The position numbers were made by a program, and so were the translations under genes. A stretch of 64,000 nt of DNA from Vicingaceae bacterium. Its GTDB lineage: Bacteria; Bacteroidota; Bacteroidia; Flavobacteriales_E; Vicingaceae. The DNA lies in assembly GCA_028336925.1 (NCBI GenBank), contig JAOKVV010000001.1, positions 105,188-169,187 on the forward strand, given 5' to 3'. Each line of letters opens with the position of its first letter. Within the stretch, counting starts at the first letter, position 1. Shown piece after piece: positions 1 through 7,472 of this stretch. The notes below the pieces were generated by a model. The model was not told where the DNA came from, searched no databases, and was given only the letters and a program-made list of their open reading frames with translations.

Positions 1-2361
1 AATATTATTCGATGCATTCAAATAAAAAGCAAAAATGAACTGTGGTTAGGAACGGAGGAGGGTATTGTTTGTTTTCAAACAGAGCGAGTGAATCCATTCA
101 GAAATAGAATTTCATACCCAGCTATACCTGATAATTTCATAACTACTTTATGTGTTGTTGGCAATAATCTTTGGTTTGGAACTACTACATCAGGATTCTA
201 TCAGTTGAATTTGTCAAACTTTAATTTATTCGGCATTTCAGAAAACGATGGGTTAGCGAATAATGCGATAAATTGTATTTTAAGTGATAATCAAAATAAT
301 TTATGGATTTCAACTAATAAGGGTCTTAGCCGGTATAATATTAATAGTAATTTGATTACTAATTTTAATGAAACTGATGGTCTTCAGAATAATGAGTTTA
401 ATTCGAATGCCGGCTTCAAATCTGCACAATCCGAATTGTTTTTTGGAGGTATCGAGGGGTTTAATTTGTTTATTCCAAATGATATAGCAATTAATAGGAA
501 TCCCCCTAAGATAACCTTAACGGGCTTTAAATTGTTTAATTCTGCTGTTCCAATTACACCTACCGGTGTACTTCAACAGAGTATTTCATCAACTCAAAAG
601 ATTGATTTAACTTATAATCAAAAGGTTATATCTTTTGAGTTTGCTGCTTTACATTATTCTAACCCGAAGAAGAATAAACATGCTTATATGTTAGAAGGGT
701 TCGATGAAGACTGGGTTTATATCGAAAATTCAAGAATTGCAACATACACCAATCTAAATGCTGGGGATTATGTTTTTAAAGTAAAAGGGAGCAACAGTGA
801 TGAAATTTGGAGTCAACCTCTTGAAGTTAAACTTACCATTCACCCCCCATTTTGGGAAACTTGGTTGTTTAGGTTGTTTGTTGTAGCAACTATCTTAGGA
901 TTAATATTTTGGTATTACAGAAGTAGATTAAAACGTGTTCGACAACAGAAGAAATTGTTAGAATCTCAAGTAAAACTTAGAACAATAGAAATAATTAAGC
1001 AAAAAGAAGAAGTTGAGGTTCAAAAGCGATTGGTTGAAGAAGAGAAAGAGAAAACAGAGAAGCTATTATTAAACGTTCTTCCGAGAGAAACTGCAGAAGA
1101 ATTAAAAAGTCGAGGAAGATCAAAGGCAAGGAGTTATAAAAAAGCAACTGTGATGTTTACCGATTTTAAAGGGTTTACTCAAATCGCTGAAAATTATAAA
1201 CCCCAAGAATTAGTCGCCAAATTGGACAGCTTTTTTATCAAATTTGATGAGATTACCGAGAAATATGACATTGAGAAAATTAAAACCGTAGGAGACGCAT
1301 ATCTATGCGCAGGAGGTGTTCCTATCAGGAATAAAAGTAATCCTATTGACACCGTTTTAGCAGCCTTACAAATTCAAAAAGTAATGCAGGCAGCAGGCCA
1401 GGAGATGAAAGAAAACAATGAGGACCCTTGGGAACTTAGAATAGGGATTCATACCGGGGACTTGATTGCTGGAGTGGTAGGCATTAAACGATTTGCTTAT
1501 GATATATGGGGGGATACTGTAAACATAGCAAGCAGGTTAGAAACAGCTTGTGAATCTGGGATGATTAATATATCGGGCACAACTTATGATGCTGTAGCAG
1601 AGTTCTTTGAATGTGAATACAGAGGGAAAATTCCAGCAAAAAACAAAGGTGAAATAGATATGTACTATGTACATAGAATTAAGCCTGAATTATCTGATAA
1701 TGAGGATGGGTTAACACCAAATGAAGCGTTTGAGCATTATGTAAATTTAAAACTCTACAGCAACATAAATTACAAGAATGCTGAGAGGTATATCATTAAG
1801 CGATTAAATGATGAATTACCCCAAGGGTTGTTTTATCACGGAATCCACCACACGAAGGATGTTTGTGAAAGCGTAGAACGTCTTGCTATTTGGGAGGGTA
1901 TAAGAGGGGAAGAATTGTACTTGTTAAAAACAGCTGCATTATTTCACGATGCTGGATTCATAGAATCATATGAGAGTAATGAACCAATTGGTGCTCAGAT
2001 GGCTAAGGTGATGCTACCAAATTTTGGCTATACAGAAGACCAGATAAATATGGTCATTAGACTAATAGAGGCTACAAAGATGCCGCATAATCCCAAAAAT
2101 CATCTAGAGGAATTGATGTGTGATGCAGATTTAGATTATTTAGGGAGAAGTGATTTTTATCCAAAAGCAGAAACCTTAAAAAAAGAGTTATTTAAATTTG
2201 GTAAGCTGAAGTCGGATAAAGATTGGGACTTCTTGCAGGTTAAGTTTTTAACAATGCATCAGTTTTTCACAAAGTCAGCGCAACAAAAAAGAGATCCTGA
2301 AAAGCAGAATAGAATTACAGAGTTGAAAGAAGTGTTAAAAAAATATGATGTAGAGGATTAA
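1..2361 (+). CDS. Sensor adenylate cyclase with propeller, Y_Y_Y and HD domains (5' partial)
   Basis: The reading frame is open to the left edge, so the N-terminus lies outside the window. Counting from the first visible codon: Reg_prop-type beta-propeller repeats (LWLGTEEG, NLWISTNKGL) to about residue 150, a Y_Y_Y domain (about 200-283), one membrane helix (about 288-305), a coiled coil, then a class III cyclase domain (about 378-560) and a C-terminal HD domain (about 610-720). The cyclase has both metal Asp (FTDF D388, GDAY D432), Lys428 and Asp501 at the adenine-specifying positions, and the Asn508/Arg512 pair, which favours cAMP over cGMP. The HD part shows HGIHH, FHD (649-650) and a later DADLD. 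The propeller is probably periplasmic and the cyclase cytoplasmic. I infer ligand-controlled cAMP synthesis; the HD substrate is unknown. Confidence 0.88.
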   Translation, partial: NIIRCIQIKSKNELWLGTEEGIVCFQTERVNPFRNRISYPAIPDNFITTLCVVGNNLWFGTTTSGFYQLNLSNFNLFGISENDGLANNAINCILSDNQNNLWISTNKGLSRYNINSNLITNFNETDGLQNNEFNSNAGFKSAQSELFFGGIEGFNLFIPNDIAINRNPPKITLTGFKLFNSAVPITPTGVLQQSISSTQKIDLTYNQKVISFEFAALHYSNPKKNKHAYMLEGFDEDWVYIENSRIATYTNLNAGDYVFKVKGSNSDEIWSQPLEVKLTIHPPFWETWLFRLFVVATILGLIFWYYRSRLKRVRQQKKLLESQVKLRTIEIIKQKEEVEVQKRLVEEEKEKTEKLLLNVLPRETAEELKSRGRSKARSYKKATVMFTDFKGFTQIAENYKPQELVAKLDSFFIKFDEITEKYDIEKIKTVGDAYLCAGGVPIRNKSNPIDTVLAALQIQKVMQAAGQEMKENNEDPWELRIGIHTGDLIAGVVGIKRFAYDIWGDTVNIASRLETACESGMINISGTTYDAVAEFFECEYRGKIPAKNKGEIDMYYVHRIKPELSDNEDGLTPNEAFEHYVNLKLYSNINYKNAERYIIKRLNDELPQGLFYHGIHHTKDVCESVERLAIWEGIRGEELYLLKTAALFHDAGFIESYESNEPIGAQMAKVMLPNFGYTEDQINMVIRLIEATKMPHNPKNHLEELMCDADLDYLGRSDFYPKAETLKKELFKFGKLKSDKDWDFLQVKFLTMHQFFTKSAQQKRDPEKQNRITELKEVLKKYDVED

Positions 2362-2388
2362 TTTTTTGTTTGAATTAGATTAGTAAAG

Positions 2389-2412
2389 TTATTCCATCTT
2401 AAATTGGAATAA
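2389..2412. terminator. Stem-loop downstream of the cyclase gene
   Basis: An 8-bp perfect inverted repeat (TTATTCCA / TGGAATAA, 8-nt loop) begins 27 nt after the cyclase stop. No clean T-run follows, so it is a weak terminator candidate. Confidence 0.25.
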
Positions 2413-2493
2413 TTAACAAAGAAATGTTTCATAATTGAACTGATTTTTATATTATTGTATTCTTAAATCCCGTCTCATCGTAAAAGGTGTATT

Positions 2494-3297
2494 ATGAAAA
2501 AAATTCTTGTCATTGCTGCATTTCTTTTACTTGTTTTTAGTTCAGCATTTGCTGATAACTCAGGTAATATTATAGTAGAAGGACATTATCAAGCTAAAAA
2601 TATTTTTATCAAAAATTCTTTTGGTGGATCCGGAGTAGGATTCTGTGTTTATGAAATTACTGTAAATGGGGAACTTTCTACTGACGAAATAAACTCAAGT
2701 GCTTTTGAAATTAATTTTAATAACTTTAATTTCAAAATAGGAGACCCTATTTTAGTTAAAATTAAATATAAAAGTGATTGTGAAATTCAAGTATTAAATC
2801 CTGATGTATTAAAACCAAAATCAACATTTATTACCGGAGATATTACGTTTACAAAACAAGGTGTTCTTAATTGGACTGCTTCAAATGAAACTGGGGCATT
2901 AGATTACATTGTTGAACAATTTAGATGGAATAAGTGGGTTAAAGTAGGAGAAGTTAGAGGGGATGGATTGCCTGGTCAACATGTATATTCTTTCAAGGTT
3001 ACCCCTCATTCAGGAACAAATAAAGCTCGAGTTAAGCAAGTAGACTATACAGGTAAACCAAGATTTTCTTCTACCGTCGAGTATAATTCTGATATTGAAG
3101 CAATAACTTTAGAGAAAAAAACTAAATTTAAAGATGAAATCTTATTTACAAATGGAGAAACACTTTACGAAGTATATGATAAATATGGGAGTATTGTAAA
3201 AAGAGGTTTTGGGGGAAAAGCGAATATTCAAACTTTAGAGAAAGGAACATATTACCTGAGTTACGATAATAAAACAGAAACAATTGCTATTAAGTAA
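2494..3297 (+). CDS. Conserved secreted protein with T9SS-like C-terminus
   Basis: 267 residues with a clear signal peptide (MKKILVIAAFLLLVFSSAFA, cleavage near residue 20). The body is beta-rich with two cysteines in the N-terminal half and a segment around EQFRWNKWVKVGEV. It resembles a secreted family that I recall as widespread in Bacteroidota but that has no assigned function. The last 50 or so residues (YEVYDKYGSIVKRG, then LEKGTYYLSYDNKTETIAIK) have the pattern of a type A T9SS sorting domain: a DxxG turn, a hydrophobic GTYYL strand and a basic end. Likely exported and attached to the cell surface. It stands alone, with its own terminator downstream. Confidence 0.75.
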   Translation: MKKILVIAAFLLLVFSSAFADNSGNIIVEGHYQAKNIFIKNSFGGSGVGFCVYEITVNGELSTDEINSSAFEINFNNFNFKIGDPILVKIKYKSDCEIQVLNPDVLKPKSTFITGDITFTKQGVLNWTASNETGALDYIVEQFRWNKWVKVGEVRGDGLPGQHVYSFKVTPHSGTNKARVKQVDYTGKPRFSSTVEYNSDIEAITLEKKTKFKDEILFTNGETLYEVYDKYGSIVKRGFGGKANIQTLEKGTYYLSYDNKTETIAIK

Positions 3298-3316
3298 TCT
3301 AATCAAAATATAAGTC

Positions 3317-3350
3317 AAAGGCCTTCTTCAGAAATGTAGAGGGCTTTTTT
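3317..3350 (+). terminator. Rho-independent terminator
   Basis: An 11-bp stem (AAAGGCCTTCT / AGAGGGCTTTT, two G-T wobbles, 10-nt loop) runs straight into a T-run. It ends the secreted-protein gene. The T-run touches an ATG at 3351, which argues that the epimerase starts at the next in-frame ATG (3363). Confidence 0.8.
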
Positions 3351-3362
3351 ATGAAATTCAAT

Positions 3363-3764
3363 ATGAGAAAAATCGAGCACATTGGTATTGCAGTAAAAAA
3401 TATAGAAGCTTCGGCAAAAGTATATGAGTCATTACTTAATACAGAAATTTATAAAACAGAATCCGTAGAAAGTGAGGGAGTAAAAACTGCTTTTATGCGA
3501 ATTGGACAGAGTAAAATAGAACTTCTAGAAGCTACTAGTCCTGATAGCCCAATAGCTAAATTTATTGAAAAAAGAGGAGAAGGTACACACCATATAGCCT
3601 TTGATGTGGATGATATCGAATTAGAAATAGCTCGTTTGACCAATGAAGGGTTTCAATTGATTCATCAAACGCCTAAAGAAGGTGCCGATAATAAATTAAT
3701 CGCTTTCTTGCATCCAAAATCTACAGGTGGCCTATTGGTAGAGTTGTGCCAAGAAAAGGCTTAA
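3363..3764 (+). CDS. mce: Methylmalonyl-CoA epimerase
   Basis: 133 residues from ATG 3363 (an upstream in-frame ATG at 3351 abuts the terminator). A glyoxalase/VOC fold made of two beta-alpha-beta-beta-beta modules: KIEHIGIAVKNIE at the start, GTHHIAFDVDD in the second half, LLVELCQ at the end. The metal ligands of the family are visible as the His of EHIGIAV, the His of THHIAF and the Glu of LVELC. The enzyme interconverts (2S)- and (2R)-methylmalonyl-CoA between propionyl-CoA carboxylation and methylmalonyl-CoA mutase. Length is typical. It converges on the aldolase gene with a 1-nt gap. Confidence 0.93.
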   Translation: MRKIEHIGIAVKNIEASAKVYESLLNTEIYKTESVESEGVKTAFMRIGQSKIELLEATSPDSPIAKFIEKRGEGTHHIAFDVDDIELEIARLTNEGFQLIHQTPKEGADNKLIAFLHPKSTGGLLVELCQEKA

Positions 3765-3765
3765 A

Positions 3766-4368
3766 TCAATCTTTATAATACTGCATTAATACACTTGCAG
3801 CCTCTTCTAAAGTAGCGCCAAAAGTAATGATGCCTTCGTCGTGTCCTGCCATAGCCATTATGCGTTTTTCTGCTAATTGCTCTTCGTCAAATAATCGCTT
3901 AATCTCCATCCCCATTTCCGTAGTTCCATAAGGAACGTCAGCTTTGGATGTAGGTACTTTGTTGAGCAATTTTTTCCATAACGCCAGATGGTGAACATGG
4001 ATTACTGCCTTGATCGATTCATCAAATTCATAAATGGCGGCATGCGTCATTGATTCTGATGATGCTTTTAATGGGCCTCTACACCAAACGGAATTACTAG
4101 CTAAATCATAATGAGTAACTGAGGTAAAATGCTCATCTTTGATTGGGTATACGTCTCCTGTTTGCGTTCCTGAGATTACAAATTCGTTTCCTACTTCAAA
4201 CTTCTGGCTAATATTTCCAAACCCAATACCTAATTCAGGATAATTGCCAATCAAGTTTAACTCATGCATTTTATCTCTCCATTGCATTAGATCACTAATG
4301 TCGAATTTAAAATCATTGGGTTGTTTTTCCCAATGGAGTTCAAATTTTATATACCCTTCATCAATCAT
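3766..4368 (-). CDS. Class II aldolase/adducin family protein (MtnB-like)
   Basis: 200 residues of the class II aldolase fold, which includes methylthioribulose-1-phosphate dehydratase and fuculose/rhamnulose-phosphate aldolases. Visible: GIGFGNIS near residues 47-54, SSESMTHA with Glu105 and His109, the zinc motif HVHH at 124-127, and a third His in AGHDEG. It is the last gene of an operon, 3 nt behind the mtnA-like gene. That pairing supports either MtnB in methionine salvage or an aldolase that splits a 5-deoxyribulose-1-phosphate (DHAP-shunt type). Sequence alone does not separate the two. Confidence 0.85.
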   Translation of the reverse strand: MIDEGYIKFELHWEKQPNDFKFDISDLMQWRDKMHELNLIGNYPELGIGFGNISQKFEVGNEFVISGTQTGDVYPIKDEHFTSVTHYDLASNSVWCRGPLKASSESMTHAAIYEFDESIKAVIHVHHLALWKKLLNKVPTSKADVPYGTTEMGMEIKRLFDEEQLAEKRIMAMAGHDEGIITFGATLEEAASVLMQYYKD

Positions 4369-4371
4369 AGC

Positions 4372-5478
4372 CTATCTTTTTTGTTCAGGAAATTGATTGA
4401 TTAATCCCTCTTCACTAGCTTCACAGATTCCTCTTTCGGTGATTAATCCGGTTACCAAACGGGCAGGAGTTACATCAAATCCGTAGTTTGCTGCAGGTGT
4501 AGTCTCCGGGCAGATAAGTACTGATTCCATTCCATTTTTTCCTTTTCCAAACACGTATTTTACTTCATCTTCTGAGCGCATCTCAATCGGGATTTCTTTC
4601 ACGCCATCACTAATTTCCCAATCTATAGTTGATGAGGGGAGCGCTACATAAAATGGCACATGATTATCATTGGCTGCCAATGCTTTTAAATAGGTTCCAA
4701 TCTTATTGGCCACATCTCCGCTTCGGGTTGTTCTATCCGTTCCAACAATTACCATGTCTACTAAGTGATGCTGCATTAAATGCCCACCTGTATTATCGGT
4801 AATTAAGGTATGCGGAACACCTTGCTCATTTAATTCAAATGACGTCAAGTTTGCACCTTGGCTACGTGGACGTGTTTCATCTACCCAAACGTGTACTTTT
4901 ATACCTTTTTTATGAGCTTGATAAATCGGTGATGTAGCTGTTCCCCAATCGATACAAGCCAACCACCCGGCATTGCAATGCGTTAAGATATTTACAACCT
5001 CTCCTGGTTTGGTTGCCGCTATTTCTTCAATTATTTGAAGGCCATGCAACCCAATCATTCGACAGGTTTCTACATCATCTTCTACTATTTTATTAGCTCC
5101 ATCTAACAGTGCCTTAGTAATAGCATCCTTCTCTACTAACCCGGTAATATTTTTGAATTGCTCATTTAGAGCCCATGCAAGATTTATGGCCGTAGGTCTT
5201 GTTTCGTTAAGGTAATCTTTACGTTCATTTAAATAGTTAATCAAGTTGGGGCCATTATGCTCTACAGCAGCTAAATAAATCCCGTAGGCAGCCATGGCGC
5301 CAATAAGTGGAGCTCCTCTTACAATCATGTCTTTAATAGCGATACCTGCATCAGATGAGGTGGTGATGTCTACAATTTTAACTTCATGTGGAAACAATCG
5401 TTGATCAAAGGTTTGAATCAAATTTTTGTTGTCTTTATCTACCCAAATGGTACGTTTATGTTCGCCTTTAATTATCAT
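4372..5478 (-). CDS. mtnA: S-methyl-5-thioribose-1-phosphate isomerase
   Basis: 368 residues, typical of MtnA (eIF2B-alpha-like fold). The catalytic Cys168 lies in THCNAG and the catalytic Asp248 in VGTDRTTRSGD. RGAPLIGAMAAYG (about 54-66) and DETRPRSQGANLT (about 200-212) are further family signatures. It isomerises an aldose-1-phosphate (5-methylthioribose-1-P, or 5-deoxyribose-1-P in shunt variants) to the ketose. The start overlaps the end of the HAD gene by 4 nt and the next gene follows after 3 nt, so the three are co-transcribed. No mtnK kinase or MtnP phosphorylase is in the window. Confidence 0.94.
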   Translation of the reverse strand: MIIKGEHKRTIWVDKDNKNLIQTFDQRLFPHEVKIVDITTSSDAGIAIKDMIVRGAPLIGAMAAYGIYLAAVEHNGPNLINYLNERKDYLNETRPTAINLAWALNEQFKNITGLVEKDAITKALLDGANKIVEDDVETCRMIGLHGLQIIEEIAATKPGEVVNILTHCNAGWLACIDWGTATSPIYQAHKKGIKVHVWVDETRPRSQGANLTSFELNEQGVPHTLITDNTGGHLMQHHLVDMVIVGTDRTTRSGDVANKIGTYLKALAANDNHVPFYVALPSSTIDWEISDGVKEIPIEMRSEDEVKYVFGKGKNGMESVLICPETTPAANYGFDVTPARLVTGLITERGICEASEEGLINQFPEQKR

Positions 5479-6104
5479 GTTGTGAAAAGGGTTTCTAATG
5501 TTAAGCCACCTGTGAGGTGTATAGTTTTTATTCCTAATTTATTCGCTGTAGCGATGTGTTCTGCGCTATCATCGATAAATAAAGTGTCTGCAGGAATTAG
5601 TTTATTCTCGTCCAAAATTAATTGAAATATCTCAGGGTTAGGCTTACGAACTCCCAATTTATAAGAAAGATATACTTTATGAAATAGCGGTTCTAATTCA
5701 TTTATTTGAAATTCGTCTTTTATATATTTATTGATAACATCGATATGAATTTCATTGGTATTGCTACATAAAAATGTATTCTTAATCTCTTTTTGTTTCT
5801 GTAGGATTTCAATTCGTTTTTTAGGGATATCCAACAGCATTTTGTTCCAAATGATTTCTATTTCTTCCATGTTTACCTGTCTCTCTAAAGCTTCATAAAT
5901 TGTTGTTAGAAATTCGGTTGAATTGACCTTCTCGATTTCATAGTCTTCAAAAATTCCACTAGCTACTAGGCGCGTATATTTTAATTCGAAGTCACCTTTA
6001 TAGGCCGATTTAAAAGCGTTGACAACGGTTTCTGGAGTAATGTTTATGATTACTGCACCTAAGTCAAAAATGATGTTTTTTGCTTCTTGTATTAGTTGGT
6101 TCAT
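5475..6104 (-). CDS. HAD superfamily phosphatase, YihX-like
   Basis: 209 residues of HAD subfamily IA. Motif I is FDLGAV: the first Asp is present and the second is Gly, as is usual in the YihX/glucose-1-phosphatase group. Motif II is FLCSNTNEIH, motif III the Lys of KLGVRKPNP, motif IV FIDDSAEH. A helical cap lies between motifs I and II. First gene of the operon, overlapping mtnA by 4 nt. By context it may remove phosphate from a pentose or deoxypentose phosphate of the salvage route, but that is inference. Confidence 0.82.
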   Translation of the reverse strand: MNQLIQEAKNIIFDLGAVIINITPETVVNAFKSAYKGDFELKYTRLVASGIFEDYEIEKVNSTEFLTTIYEALERQVNMEEIEIIWNKMLLDIPKKRIEILQKQKEIKNTFLCSNTNEIHIDVINKYIKDEFQINELEPLFHKVYLSYKLGVRKPNPEIFQLILDENKLIPADTLFIDDSAEHIATANKLGIKTIHLTGGLTLETLFTT

Positions 6105-6240
6105 GCTATTTTTTCAAACTGCTAAATTAGGAAATGAAATGGCATCGATTGGGTCAATAAGAGCATCAATGTCTAACAAAATGTATTATTTTGGGTGAGC
6201 ATTATAAACAACATGATTTCTGAAAGGTTAGAGAGCTAAG

Positions 6241-6459
6241 ATGGAGAAGAAAAACACGGAAGGTAAAGATGAATCAATTCGGTCAGGCACAGAGGACTTT
6301 TTTGATGCATGGAAGAGAAGATCACGCATAGAAGCACAAGACCCTACAGCCACTATTTTAAAAAAAGTGGGGATTAAAATAGGAGGAATTTTACTGTTTA
6401 TTCTCTTCAGCCCATTATTGTTGGTTATTTTTTTATTTGTAGTAGCCGTTTCTTTATGA
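6241..6459 (+). CDS. Small tail-anchored membrane protein, unknown function
   Basis: 72 residues: a charged, Lys/Glu-rich N-terminal half and one or two hydrophobic stretches at about 45-72. Not recognised. It overlaps the next gene by 4 nt (ATGA), the mark of translational coupling, so the two probably form one unit. The ATG start is the only reasonable one. Confidence 0.6.
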   Translation: MEKKNTEGKDESIRSGTEDFFDAWKRRSRIEAQDPTATILKKVGIKIGGILLFILFSPLLLVIFLFVVAVSL

Positions 6460-6800
6460 TTAGGAGATTATTGCATTATAGTTTTATAATTCCTACTGTT
6501 TCTTTTCTCTTACATCAAATTATTCAGAAAATAGCGGGAATTTCAGCTCCTTGGTTCGACAACTATCTCGATCCATTTTGCTTTGGCGCAATTGTTCCAC
6601 CTCTTTTACTAGAGGAACGAGCTTTCCTATTCAAACGACCTTATTTTACGAAGTTAGAGTTCATTATTTTACTGCTGATCCTTGTACTCTTTTCAGAAAT
6701 ATTGTTGCCGTTTGTATCTTCAAATTTTGTAGCAGATTCGATTGATGCTATTCTGATTTTGATTGGAGGAAGTTGGTTTTTGTGGTTGAGAGTGCAGTAG
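6456..6800 (+). CDS. Small integral membrane protein, unknown function
   Basis: 114 residues with about four hydrophobic segments (near 8-24, 41-56, 66-88 and 95-111). Only a few charged residues, one cluster being LLLEERAFLFKRPYF in the middle. Resembles short uncharacterised Bacteroidota membrane proteins; I assign no function. Coupled to the upstream 72-residue gene by an ATGA overlap. Confidence 0.6.
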   Translation: MIRRLLHYSFIIPTVSFLLHQIIQKIAGISAPWFDNYLDPFCFGAIVPPLLLEERAFLFKRPYFTKLEFIILLLILVLFSEILLPFVSSNFVADSIDAILILIGGSWFLWLRVQ

Positions 6801-6838
6801 AATTAGTCATGCAGTTTAAAAAATGGCACCGATTAAAT

Positions 6839-7297
6839 TTATTTAGGAAGCGTTAATTTCTTGATTCGTACAATTGGCCCTGGGCAAAATGCCTGATGAC
6901 AATTCATACAACTACTAATTAGGCTGGTGTAGGCAAACTCAGCATTTTCCGGTGAAGAATTTATAAGCGTTTCAATTCCTTTTAAGTAAGCAGTTCCCCA
7001 AGTTTTAAACTCAGGAGAAGCTGCTTTTGCAGGTTCAGTAGCGTGAGCTGATAGTATCTTTTTATGATCCACCTTTACAGTTACAGCTTCTCCATTTTGA
7101 ACTTGTTCTTTAATTCGTTCAACATCTGCAAACATTTTACGCATTAATAGGGCCAACTCACTATCTCCATTTGGGTTAAGTGGTTTTGTAACCACTTTTT
7201 GCTCTGTTACGACAACCTGATCAGAAACCTCTTGGCAAGCTTGCAAAACAATAACAGTAAAAATAAGAGAGATGAAAATTGGAAGAACTTTATGCAT
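6839..7297 (-). CDS. Lipoprotein c-type cytochrome (cytochrome c'/c556-like)
   Basis: 152 residues. The signal peptide ends in a lipobox (VLQAC, lipidated Cys21). Near the C-terminus is a single heme-attachment motif, Cys130-Met-Asn-Cys133-His134, after a helical region with Met52 and Met55, one of which could be the sixth heme ligand. A C-terminal CxxCH after a four-helix body is the layout of the cytochrome c'/c556 family. Probably an electron carrier or gas sensor anchored to a membrane on the periplasmic face. It stands alone and has no oxidase or reductase partner nearby. Confidence 0.75.
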   Translation of the reverse strand: MHKVLPIFISLIFTVIVLQACQEVSDQVVVTEQKVVTKPLNPNGDSELALLMRKMFADVERIKEQVQNGEAVTVKVDHKKILSAHATEPAKAASPEFKTWGTAYLKGIETLINSSPENAEFAYTSLISSCMNCHQAFCPGPIVRIKKLTLPK

Positions 7298-7472
7298 GTG
7301 GAGTTATTTTAATTGTAGGGCAGTGAAAAAGGAGTTTATTTTGATAAGCTTGTTTGTTATTAAGGGTTTTACTTCAATTTTGCGTTAGGGATTGTAGCGG
7401 CATCCTTTTATGGAGTGCAACGGAATAAAAGATATAGCAAAAAGCCCGACCTTGAGGTAACGCCCAAAAAAT

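Noticed and set aside
6105..6240. SAM or other riboswitch upstream of the mtnA-like operon
   Set aside because: I looked for a conserved leader fold and found none; the gap is short and shows no clear stem array.
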